DNA of 64,000 nt, from positions 248,001-312,000 of the forward strand of contig JAODTK010005842.1 in the NCBI GenBank assembly GCA_026419785.1, read 5' to 3'. The position numbers and the translations under genes are program-made. This document shows, in pieces, positions 10,894 through 21,459 of the stretch (position 1 is its first letter; every line of letters begins with the position of its first letter). Origin of the DNA: Sclerodactyla briareus. Its lineage: Eukaryota > Echinodermata > Holothuroidea > Dendrochirotida > Sclerodactylidae. Under the pieces are notes generated by a model, which was given only the letters and a program-made list of their open reading frames with translations, was not told where the DNA came from and searched no databases.

Positions 10894-11820
10894 CTGTGAA
10901 ACAAAAGAATGCAATGTTACTTTGAGCGTATTGGGAAACGAAATGATGAGTATTGTGGCTTGCCAGTTGTTGCTGCCTTGATTTTCGGCCAGTTCGGGCC
11001 AGAAACAGGCCTAAAGATTAGGCTTAGGAATATTGGGCCTAGCCATAGGTAATAACAACTGAGTGAAATAAAAATTACAGAAATAGCAGTGAATGTAAGG
11101 CCGAAATTCAATACCACCAAAACGGATGGTTTGTGAATCTGTGAGCTGGGATGCTTGTTGAAAAAGAAAGTGCCATGTTCAGTCTTGACATAATATTGGG
11201 GGGTGGTGCCGGGTTGCCAATCAGGTAAGCATGAGCAGAAGTAGATTAAAGTACCCTTTTATTGGTTGAGGAAAGTGAGAAGTTTTCAGTCTATCAATTG
11301 TGACTATAGAAGGCATTTCATCGGTAATCACAGATCTCTTATGAATGCACGGCTTACTAAGAGTGGGCTGGCCACATGGCCAGATTGGGATACAGTGAAT
11401 TCAACAGAGTAGGGCTAAATATACTGTAAGAAGGATGAGCCAGTTAGATTACTTCTAGGTGAAGGAGAAGAGCAGCAAGCATTATTGGTTGTGTGGAGGC
11501 ATCAGTGTACTATGCCCTACCCAACATGGCCTCCATGTGGACTTAACAGGAGGTGCTTTCAACACGGTTTTTATTGCAACCAATCAAAGCTTCAGCATAC
11601 TGGGTGCATTCAGTGACTGGCAATGTTAGATAAGTTTGCCTGGCGACCTAGAGATAGCAGTGGGCTTGGGCCAACTATCAGTCTCCGGGACTGTTAGCTC
11701 TGTGAGATGATGTAACAGGTCTCATGACTGTCAGCCATCAGGTCTCTTCATGAAGGTAATGACATACTAAGCTATCATACAGTCGACTGGGATGCACCCA
11801 CTGTACAAAAACACCAGAAC

Positions 11821-12035
11821 CTAACGAGAACATATCCCCTGCTACAGACAGGCTAGAATGGCTGTGGTCTGGTCCTCAGCAACGGTGCTCTTGATGACCT
11901 CATGTGGCTTGTGCTGACCTCCTGAAGGGTCAACAACGTACCTGTACGGCGAGTTCCTTAGTGGTGTATACAGACAGGTTTGCAGGAGCTGCTATCGGCG
12001 GGTCAAAGTTGCCACATTCCATGTGAACATGCCAC
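11821..12035 (-). CDS. INPP5J/K-like phosphatase, TWNV/LQEV exon
   Basis: This exon begins the catalytic domain. The acceptor is tttgtttccttttatcttcag. The first frame reads MFTWNVAT, the TWNV signature at the start of IPPc domains. A one-base shift then gives DPPIAAPANLSVYTTKEL, then LQEVST (the metal-binding glutamate lies in the LQE motif), then KPHEVIKSTVAEDQ. INPP5J and INPP5K have the same order: TWNV..A.PP....L, GLQEV, W....L. The 3' border (CGTTAG|GTTCTG) is a weak donor and is approximate. An apparent donor inside the exon (CAG|GTACGT) would leave an intron of only about 20 nt, so I read through it. Exons upstream of TWNV are not recognised with confidence. Confidence 0.7.
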
Positions 12036-13720
12036 CTGAAGATAAAAGGAAACAAAAACATTTTGTATACCTTCAAAACGACAACATGCATTCAGGATGC
12101 TGTGCTTGATTAAAAATGAACACATCCTACTTGTGTAAAACAGAGTATAGTGATTAATTTAAATCTAATTCGAAAACAGGTATCGAACCTCATTGTGTTT
12201 AATATTCCGAACAAACTGTTCTTCCTTCTGCAGCTAGAATGTGGAGGAAACTACCAATGAATTACACGTGTTCATATGCCAACCGAAAGTAGTTAGAAGT
12301 AGACTCCTAGCCAGAAAGCAGTAACCAGACACCAACTCCGCTAAAATGATCAGAGATTGTGCATGATTTGCAGTTCAGGGATGTAGCTACATGGGTCGCA
12401 AGGGAGCAGCTTTTGGTCAACCAACACTCAGGCTAAACTGTAGCGATTTCAGAGTAATGTAGAAACTAGAACGCCAGTATGGTAAACTATTGTGAGAGAA
12501 GCAATGGTTGCGTACTCCACATTATGGCCCAAGTGCCCACACTGGGCCTCGGGTTTCTATCCCAGGGCACCCTGAAGGATGAGAGGACCATCATATACCC
12601 AAACATCAGGCAACGTGCAACCAAAAGTTGTAAGAGATACAAGATTTTGCGGTATTTAATAATGGGCCCTAGGCCCGGAATTGGGCCTGGGCCAATATTC
12701 CCAAACGCGCCCAATGGCTCTCTACCCAGGACCAATACATGTAACTTTGGAGAAGGTAAATTGAAGCTTGTCGGAGGAGAGCATTAACATGTGTGAAATA
12801 CATAAAATGGGCCCTCGGTCCAAAAATTCTGAACTGTTCCATCAATCTCACAACCAAAAGAACCCAGGCCTAAGCAAACAAACAACATAAAAATAACAGT
12901 AACAGCCCCATCATAAACAATTCTGATTCAACACATCTGGTGTCCGTTATGATAATCAAAACATTGGCAGTAGCTTGGGGCATCGTCATTGACCAATCAC
13001 GATACAGGATGGGTAGGCTAGATTTGACACCGAGATGTGTTGAGTCCAGAATTGTTTAAAAATTTCACCCACACCACAACGATAACTATAAAAGTTTGGA
13101 CAACAAAAAAAAGCCTACCGACCAGAGAGCTGATTTTCTACAAGGCAGAGATGTTCCGGTGATGGCAACTTTTTCTCCTAAAAAGTAGTAAGATAAGCTC
13201 AAAATTTGAGGTTCAAATGGGATTGGAATGATAAACACTAGGCTTGCTTAAGGGGGCCATTCCCATCGTCACAGAAGCATTATGGAGTGCGTTGGGGCAT
13301 TATGGAGCCCCGTTTAGGAAGGGCTATGGTCATTTTGCATAATGGCAGGAATAAATTGTTTTTAGTTGATGCTGACACGCATGTGTATGTGTTGTGTAGG
13401 GGGGAGAGGGTGATTGGCGGGGGGGGGATGGTGATTGGTGTTGCGTGTGAAGGTGTTTCTGTCTGCCTGTGTCTGTGTTGTGATCAAACCCATACACCCA
13501 CACTTTTTTGTTATTAGAACTAACGTTTAGCTGGAGGAATACTAATGCACCAATATCATATTTGCCATCAATGCTTCAATGATTAAATGAACAAAAAAAT
13601 AAAAAAACAGTACTTGTGGGAAAATCGTTCCCTGCTCAAACCTGAAGTACCAGTGGAATGCTAAGAGCATCGAGGCTCCCCCCACCTCCTTTATCAGTCG
13701 CCGTCATAGTATTTCGTTTA
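12036..13720. other. Unassigned interval upstream of the phosphatase catalytic exons
   Basis: No exon is supported here. A tRNA-SINE-like stretch may lie at about 12,470-12,620 on the minus strand (gaaacccgaggcccagtgtgggcacttggg), but the promoter boxes are poor. A G-rich, GT-rich segment lies at 13,395-13,490. Confidence 0.35.
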
Positions 13721-13725
13721 CCTAC

Positions 13726-13943
13726 CACATGTTTTCTTCTGTTCCTCGATTCCAAATAAGTACATGGACCAGGAGTGATGTATCGAATTGCTGAAACTCG
13801 GTTAATGAACTATCGTTCAGAGGGCGACATGTTGCCTTGTTTGTATCAAACACATGGAAAGAAATAGTTACAAAATGCGACTGAAATAATTCCATGGATG
13901 GTTCACGGAAGGAGGAAGCATCATGGATGTATGGATGGCACAC
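13726..13943 (-). CDS. Candidate internal exon, function unknown
   Basis: A minus-strand frame is open from an AG (ttattag) to a GTAGGT donor, 218 nt, with no shift needed. Composition is protein-like and not low-complexity, for example FVTISFHVFDTNKATCRPL and SLLVHVLIWNRGTEE. The acceptor has a poor pyrimidine tract. It lies upstream of the phosphatase catalytic exons on the same strand and could be a 5' exon of that gene. I see no known motif, and the phase does not match the TWNV exon without an indel. An unrelated gene or a chance frame remains possible. Confidence 0.33.
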
Positions 13944-14624
13944 CTAATAATTCAGGACGGTCACGGATTGGTCACAGAGTATGATGGCCTACCGGAACCG
14001 TTAGTCATCAGCAGAAGAGTTCACCTAGTCACTATAGATTAGTCATAGTAGAACGTAGAGGAAGCCTGTGCAGTGTGTGCGTTAGGATAGCCTAGCCTAG
14101 GTTATACAAAACCTGGCATAATGATTATCACTTGTGGCTAGCTCTGGCCAGGGTTCACCAACCGTGCCATATCACGGAAGAGACCAAAAATTATACCTGA
14201 GATCAGTGGGGGATGTTCTAACATGAGCTCAGTTTAGATTCTGTCGAACACTTTTCTTGCCAGTATTATACTGTCCCCCTTCGTGCAAATCATCGCAGTT
14301 CATTTGTTTTGAAGACCCGCAGGCTGCTTACTTTGAAGGGTCGGCCAGTAGCAAGTAGCAGTAGGACATTGTTGTGTTAGGATATTTTTATTCAAATGAA
14401 TCTCCACGAAAACTAAAAGCAACTTAATGCCAATGAATAGCAAAATTTTCAGAGATTTTTTCAGGCGACAGTGATGATAGTTACTTGCAGTCGAGATAAA
14501 TTACTAGTGGGATCTCACCACCTCACTGACTAGATTAGTAGGACTTGGAGGCAACATTTTGATCTTCCCATCGCGAAACAAAAACCAGAAGTAAGCAAAG
14601 ATGTGACCCAATGCAGTAAGCGGC

Positions 14625-15540
14625 CACATTTGCAAAAAATCAATACCTTCGGCCGATATAATGTGGTGTTGCTGGGGGTATGGAAGAGGGGGTTCAAAAT
14701 AAAATTTGAAGCTCGATATGAAAAGAACGGGTCAGACCCATTTCCAACAGTTTGACACCTCACCCACACTTGATTCCCACCCGATTGAATGTTTACCCCC
14801 ACCCCAGTACGTCGCGTTCTGTCCATTTTCTACGAAATATGTGAGCTGGGGGTATCGAAGAGGGTCAGAATGTCTAAACCCCAAAAATAAAAAAAAGGAA
14901 CAGGTATTTCCAACATTTTGATACCGTCACCCACACTTGTGCCCTACCCTTATGTTGACCCCTCCCCCCCCCCCATTTTTCGGGCGGCCGGCTCCCCATT
15001 TTCGGACGAAATAATGTGGTGCTGGGGTTAACAGAAGAGGGGTCACAAATTTTGAAAGGAAATGGAAAGCACGGGTCATTCCTCATTTGCACCTCACCCA
15101 CACTTGTAATTCACCCCAAATGCTGAGCACCAGTAAGTCGATCCTCCAATTTCGGCCGAAAGGGGCGTGGGGGAATAGAGAGAGAGGTCAAAATTGTTGA
15201 AAACCCAGAATGGAAGAAGGGTCATTTCCAACATTTTCGAAACCCCACCACACTTGTTCCCAACCCATATGTTGACCCCACCCCCAGAACATGCGATTGT
15301 CCATTTTAAGCTGAAATTAATGTGTGCTGGGGGGTATAGAAGATGGGTAACGAAAAAAATAACGGCCAGAAATGGAAAGAACGGTCATTTCCAACATTTT
15401 GGACACCTCAGCCCCAACACTTGTTTCCCCACCAAATGCCTCCACCCCATGGGGAATATACAACTCAGTGTCCATTTTCGGCCGCCGAAATAATGTTGTG
15501 ATGGGGTATACACAAGGCGATCGCCCAAAGTTTCTCGCCT
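14625..15540 (+). repeat. Tandem satellite C, about 160-165 bp unit
   Basis: About five and a half degenerate units. Each has gaacgggtcatttccaacattttgacacctcaccc, then acacttgttccc and atgttgacccc, then ccattttcggccgaaataatgtggtgctgggggtat. The GGGTCA anchor falls near 14,727, 14,897, 15,070, 15,215 and 15,380. Second and third blocks lie at 16,585-17,050 and about 18,515-18,600. The short frames on both strands are repeat shadows. 13,950-14,620 holds nothing I recognise. Confidence 0.8.
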
Positions 15541-15879
15541 GGTTGCCGCGATCGGTGTTTGTATTATCGCTACACAAACAACCAACTAGTCCATGCACAC
15601 CGCGTAGATGTCAAACGAAATCACATTTTTCAATATAACACATAACACACGTCCCCAAGAGAAGAGAGGAAAGAAAAAATGTTACAGTATTTTTGTAGGC
15701 CTAATCACCTAATCAAACTGGTTGGGTGAGAGAGGGGTTGCGCTTGGGACATTCTTTATAACAGCAGTTTAAAATGTCACAGGAGCTATGGTTTTCTCGT
15801 TCCTAAGTGCTTTATTCTAACAGGAGCTATGATTAAAATAATTATATAATGAAAAATTCAATCAAGTCATGAACATCAA

Positions 15880-16340
15880 ACACATCAGTCCAGAAAAATG
15901 TTAACAGACCATACCTACTGAGTTTGGCGAAATTCTTACCAAGTTGGAAATTGGAACAAATGGTGCAAATAGGCAATACAATGCACCTATTATGACCCAG
16001 CCTGTACCTTTAAAATGATCAGGATCAAAGGTGGATCACATCTACCAAGTTTTGTGGAATCCAACAAACTTGAAAAATTGCATAAATTGATTGGCAAATT
16101 AGACAATTAAATGACTCCAGGACCCGCCTTCACTTTTGAATTTCTCGGGGAACCATGATAGACCACATACACCACGTTTCGTGAAAATCCGACAAACTTG
16201 AAAAATCGCATGAAATTCTGCAAATTTCAGACTACTTAAGTAGCATTTTTTAGGTCTGAAAGCTAATCAGCCTCATCGACCTGTTCATCAAGGTCCTAAT
16301 GCCAAACTTCATCACTGTAGCACATACGGTTCTTGCGACC
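15880..16340 (+). repeat. Family B-like repeat fragment
   Basis: Two units of about 120-130 bp with ccacatacaccacgtttcgtgaaaatccgacaaacttgaaaaatcgcat and an earlier variant (tctaccaagttttgtggaatccaacaaacttg). They resemble the family B core but have no terminal hairpin. Immediately 3' is a further 150 bp of unrecognised sequence, then a short (AC)(GC) tract at 16,516-16,545. Confidence 0.55.
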
Positions 16341-16584
16341 GAGCTTAAACAATAAATTACATAAAATAGCTAATCACCCCAACTTAATTAATGACTTTGC
16401 TGTCCAAAATCAATCAGATCGGGGGCTACACCCAACCCCCGCGGTTGCTACACACAAATTTTGTCATAATCAGCGTCACGGTTTGTGAGAAATCCTGCTA
16501 AAAGAAAATGTGACATACACACACACACGCGCGCGCGCGCCAAAGTGACCACTAAGTCTCTTCCTGAATTTCATTCAGGCGAGG

Positions 16585-17050
16585 AAAGGGCAAAACATTG
16601 TTGAGCCAGAATGGAAAGGGAAAAGAACGGGTCACTTCCAATATTCTGACACCTTACCAAACTCGTTCCCTACCCATATGTTGATCCCCTCCCCCATGAA
16701 TATGCGATTTGTATATTTACGGCCGAAATAATGTGGTGCTGGGGGTATAGAAGAGGGGTCAGAATGTTTAAACGTCCAGAAATGAAAGAAAGAACAGGTT
16801 ATTTCCAGCATTGTGACTTTTTTCTTTTCTGAACACCCACCCACGCTTGTGCCCCCCCCAAGAAATGTGCGTTTTGTCCATTTTCGACCGACATAATGTG
16901 GTGATGAGGGTATGGAATAAGTGTCAAGAAAATTAAACCCAGAAACGAAAAGAACAGGTTATTTCCAACATTTTGATACCTTACCCACACTTGTGCTCTC
17001 TCCCCTACTGTTGCACGGCCCAGGAAATATGCGTGTTTGTCCATTTCGGC
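16585..17050 (+). repeat. Tandem satellite C, second block
   Basis: Three units of about 160 bp. Each has gaacgggtcacttccaatattctgacacc or its variants (anchors near 16,627, 16,792 and 16,951), followed by cccatatgttgatcccc and ccgaaataatgtggtg. It is separated from the first block by about 1 kb of family-B-like and unrelated DNA, so the array was interrupted or is the core of a dispersed element. Confidence 0.78.
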
Positions 17051-17059
17051 CCCAAAATA

Positions 17060-17172
17060 AGGTGGTGTGGGCAGTGGGCGTCGCCAAGGGGGGAGGGGGG
17101 GAGGGGGCAGGGGGGAACGTGCCCCCTCGAAAACCTTGTGCCCCCCGTGTGCCACCCCCCCCCCCCCAACTG
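17060..17172. repeat. Poly-G/poly-C foldback repeat
   Basis: The sequence gggcgtcgccaagggggg..., with several G runs, is followed by gtgccccctcg and a run of about 12 C near 17,154-17,167. This is one of about ten G-run/C-run foldback segments in the window; others carry ggcggcgatcacgg or ggcgacg borders. They resemble short foldback or MITE-like elements. The G runs are quadruplex-compatible. Confidence 0.5.
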
Positions 17173-17824
17173 AGATTTGTGATTTTCGAAAAAATATTCT
17201 GTAGTCAGGATTCGACTACTAGTTTGATATAGACCTGGCTAATTTGTTGTTTTTTATGATAAGAAAGGCAGTAATCATGCCAAATTTGCCTCGAATGCAC
17301 AAAAAGTGTACAACAGTGGTGCTTCGCTCGCGGTGGTATTAGTGCTGGCATTCTCCCGTTGCTCCTGCCCGTCCTCTACATCCCGCCAAGCTCTGTGGGA
17401 ATGTCTGTCCTCATTAGCCTTATACAATCTGTGAGGAAAAAATCCAAAACACATTTCTCTTTGACCTTGAAAAACTACAATCAACCTCTTTTGAGTTGCT
17501 AAACCCTTTACTGAGCCTCTTGTCCGTTTCTTCCCCTCACAACCACGCGCAATTTCGAACTGCAGTAGCCTAGGCTAAGTGCTATAGATTTTCAATGTGG
17601 TTTAGTCTCCAAGGAGTTAGTAAATTTCTCAAGGGAACTACCACTCGGAAGTTCCTACTCTTATGGCATGAAGTTTTATCATGGTTGGGTACAGTAGAGC
17701 TAAAGCTGGCTGGCTAAATGTCATAATTTTTGCTGGAATCCTGATTTCTTCAGATGTGCCCATGGAAATACGGGAAACACTGTGCGCGGCTGCATGGGTA
17801 CGTAGCCAGCTTATGTTGAACATT

Positions 17825-18400
17825 CTGGCCAGAAATTCGGGGCAATGATAGGACTGAAGTCCGATACAGGTCCAAATCTTACCCCCATTACAAAATTTGT
17901 GATCATTCATAAAATGCCCATGTTTGAAGCTTGGTACACGCAGCTAAAACGCCCAGGAAAGGCCACATTTCCGGCCAACTTGGGTTTGCACAACCGGAGT
18001 TTTTCTTGTACGCTGAAAACTAAAATCGGGGCATCGATAGGACCAGATTCCGACAAAATGTCAAAATTTTCCACCGATTACAAACTTTGTGATCATAAAA
18101 ATGCGCAAGTTTGAAGCTTGGTACACGCAGCTAAAACGCCCAGGAAAGGCCACATTTCCGGCCAACTGGGGGCTTGCACAACCGAAAAATCTTGTACGCT
18201 GAAAGCTAAGTAAATTCGGTGGGGAGGCAACGATAGGAACACGGAGTCCGGACCAAAATGCTAAATTTTCCACCGATTACAAACTTTGTGATCATAAAAT
18301 GTTCATGTTTGAAGCTTGGTACACGCAGCTAAAACGCCCAGGAAAGGCCACATTTCCGGCCAACTGGGGGCTTGCACAACCAAAAATTCCCTTGCACGCT
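17825..18400 (+). repeat. Tandem satellite D, about 190 bp unit
   Basis: Three closely similar units carry gtttgaagcttggtacacgcagctaaaacgcccaggaaaggccacatttccggccaact, with anchors at 17,921, 18,109 and 18,306 (spacing 188 and 197 bp). Between anchors each has ccaccgattacaaactttgtgatcat. The last unit runs into a C-rich foldback (18,440-18,510, ending tggtgacgccactgg) and a satellite C remnant. Divergence between units is low, so this looks a recent expansion. Confidence 0.8.
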
Positions 18401-18599
18401 GCGCGCCAACCCATGGTGGCGCTCCGCTTAGATGGGATTCTTGTGCCCCCCAGAAAATGTATGTGCCCATGTGCCCCCCCAGGACGAAAAGTCTGGTGAC
18501 GCCACTGGTGCTGTGGGTATTACAGAGAGAGGCCAAAATTTTGAAGCCCAAAAATGAAAAGAGCGGGTCCATTTTCCAAACATTTGACACCTGAGAAGG

Positions 18600-20870
18600 A
18601 AAATGAGACAAGGGGGGACTCACAGGCAGTTCTATGGGAAGATCTGTCATCACCTTTCCATTATGTAGGTGCTATAGCTGGACAATAGCCCTATGTGCAT
18701 GGAACTAAGTCCATGGTGGAATGAATTGAGGCCAAGGGGGCACTCAAGGCATGCAGTTCAAAGTGTGTTTCCACTGTTCACTGCTACGGACCTAGAAATT
18801 AGTTGTGCTGAATACGCTTAAATTGTGCTGGGTATATATAGCAAATATACAGGAATAGGAATGAGTTGTGCTGGGTACATATACACCATTATCAAATCCC
18901 CCCCCCCCCCACCCAACCCACCCCCTACCCTCCATTTTTCGAACCTCGATTGAGACGAAAATTACATGTCCGAGCGTTTACACACGTAGTCGTTAAGTGT
19001 CTGTGTGGGATGAAAATATTGAGAAAGCGCCTCACAAAGACCACGGTTTTATTCCGAACCGGATTTTCCAAAAATTTTTCCAAAATTTACGCGCTCAATA
19101 CATTTTGAAGGCCTATTCTGGAGATATGAAACTTTTATGCAAGTTTACTCACTCAGAAACATAAGTGAGACTATTCTCTCTGTCTTTTTTTTTTTTTAAA
19201 TAAAGGTAGATTCACAATAAAATGTCCATCGATTATAACACGAGGGGGCGTTGGCATATACGAGGCGGATGAGGAGTCTGACTGATCCAACACATGATGG
19301 AAGTTAAGCAAGTTTGCAGATCGAGGAACAAACGCTTGGGCAAAAATAATAGGCACATTCAGGCAGACAAACCTGCCAAAGTGGATAAATTGCCCACAAT
19401 GTCAGCAGATTGCCGATTTCTCTTGTCGAAAGCCCGATGAATGAGCAAAAATTTGTCAATCCTGTCAAGTTTGGACGATGTGGTAATAGACGCTGCCTGG
19501 GAATGTTTCCATACCATCCCAAAAATGTTTTGGGAAAAATATAGAAACATTTCAATTTCACTTCAAATTAGGAGTTACAGCAAACCTAGGAAAAAAAACG
19601 ATAATATAATATACTTCGACAACACTAACACAGATTAAATCCGTTTTGGTGCAAATCTTCTTCCACCAAAACCCTATTAGAACACTTTCAGAAACTTTTG
19701 GAAATGTTGCCAAAACGTTTCTTCAAAACGCTTTGTGAAACGTTCTGGAAACATTCACCTAACCTTCTTGTTACTCAACAAAAAAGTTTTCGAAAACAAT
19801 CAGCGAAAGATGTTAAAAATGTTTTTAAAAAAAAACGTTTTTGTGTTTGTAGGGTTTATGCCTATATCAATAATAGCCGAGATCTTCGAATTTCAAAATT
19901 AGAAATATATTCCATGCAGATAGCCTAAATTATCCACAATGCACCGGGCCAAATCACACTCATCACTTAAGCTGTCTCGACATAGTGACGGAACTCAAGG
20001 GGTCAGTAAGGGGTTGTCTACTCCTCCAACTCGCGAAAATGTGACTTTGCCAGGGCGAAAACCTATTATTTGCACAGCAATCTGCAGCCAGAAAAAAATA
20101 CAAATACTATTATTACTATTTTGGCTATATTAATTTATAACATTGTCGTTTAAAAAAAATATTCGCAACTGAAATAAGGCACACCATAGAAGAAACAAAT
20201 ATAGAGCCTTATCAGGACCGGAAATAGCAACCCTTCCCGTCTACCCGAACCCTCTCTTTTTTTCTATCGCGATGTCCATGAGAAATATGCAACAATTTTG
20301 TTCGTTTCGGTATCATGATAGTTGTTTCGCTGTCAGTATTGATCACGTGCATGATAGCTATGAGATTCCGTGCAAAATATTTTCTTGAGTGCAATTTCTT
20401 CAACTTTGGTACTATATTTTACAAACAGCTTCCTAGACATGGTATTTCTAGCCAGCTGGAGGCATCGATATACCATGCACTCCAATTTTAACACTATATT
20501 ATCTTGCACGTCAATTTCAACAAGAACAATTGGTCCGAAACTTGGGGTGATCGAAAACGTTAACAGGCAGCCAAAATAATTGTGGAGCGCGTCGAGAATA
20601 TTCCTACATTGTATTTGTTGTAATAGCACATATCGGAATGATATGGTTGTACCAAAAACTCAGCAAAAAAATGTTAATTATTATTTAGACAAAGATGAGA
20701 AAATTTTTTTGAAATAATAGGCTAATGCCAGACAAACGTGCGATTCTCGTCACCTTCCGTCTTTTGGGTTCTACCGTCATAGATTTGCAACAAAAGTCCA
20801 ACAACATTGTGATATTCAGTCAAAATTTCGTCGAAAGAAACGGGTATACGAGGCAAAAAAAAAAAAATCA
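18600..20870. other. No gene seen; AAACGTTT-rich segment
   Basis: I see no supported exon or RNA gene. At about 19,640-19,850 short degenerate repeats of the AAACGTTTT type occur (ccaaaacgtttcttcaaaacgctttgtgaaacgttctgg). The remainder is AT-rich unrecognised DNA with a C run at 18,898-18,912 and an A run near 20,860. Confidence 0.4.
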
Positions 20871-20879
20871 TAGCCTGGG

Positions 20880-21440
20880 TTCTCTAGAATGGGCTTACGG
20901 TCTGACTTCCAGGCAGAATAGATACCTTCTTTCAGTAGTGCCCGGCCGTGGCTTGTAGTTGGCGTGGCGACACAATGAGATTAGTTAGATCCTTATATTC
21001 ATTATCTCGCATTTCGTCGTAGGGCATTTGGAGCTTCCTCCACACAAAGAGGCATGAACCCGATTTCCCGGTGGTGTGTTGTTCGGATTTTCTAATACCT
21101 CCCATTTAATCGTATAATCCTGTTCTGCCTTTCAAGTCCCAAACGTACTTTGAGAGTTCAGTTTCCTTATCGTATTTTTTAAATTCTGAATGGATTTGGA
21201 TGATTGTTGACCTAGATTTAAAAGTCCACGCCGACTAGACCGATGTAGGATTTGGTGGCGCCGGTCGTCGATGAAGTGACAGTGGGCTGTATATACAAAC
21301 CGAGCTCACTGGCAATTCACCTTCTATTGGGCGGATTCTTTATTCTGCAGTTGCAGGTCTTCGCCGGGGGGTTCCTGGGTTGCTTTTTTCATTACTTTTG
21401 CGTTGTGAGACTTATTACTAATATACGTAAATGATAGGCT
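20880..21440 (-). mobile_element. Penelope-like element 1, GIY-YIG endonuclease end
   Basis: Reading the minus strand with shifts gives CNCRIKNPP, then TSSTTGATKSYIGLVGVDF, then VNNHPNPF, then KETELSKYVWDLK. This is the C-terminal GIY-YIG endonuclease seen after the reverse transcriptase in one group of Penelope-like retroelements: a Cys-rich lead, YIG(L/E)T, FKxR...H..SF, and ELSKYVWxLK. The fragment is 5'-truncated: the RT should lie at higher coordinates, but a different element occupies that side. Stops and shifts show it is inactive. Confidence 0.72.
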
Positions 21441-21459
21441 GGATCTCGAAATGAGATGC

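Noticed and set aside
14530-15598. Overlapping ORFs of 70-100 codons on both strands
   Set aside because: Shadows of tandem satellite C.
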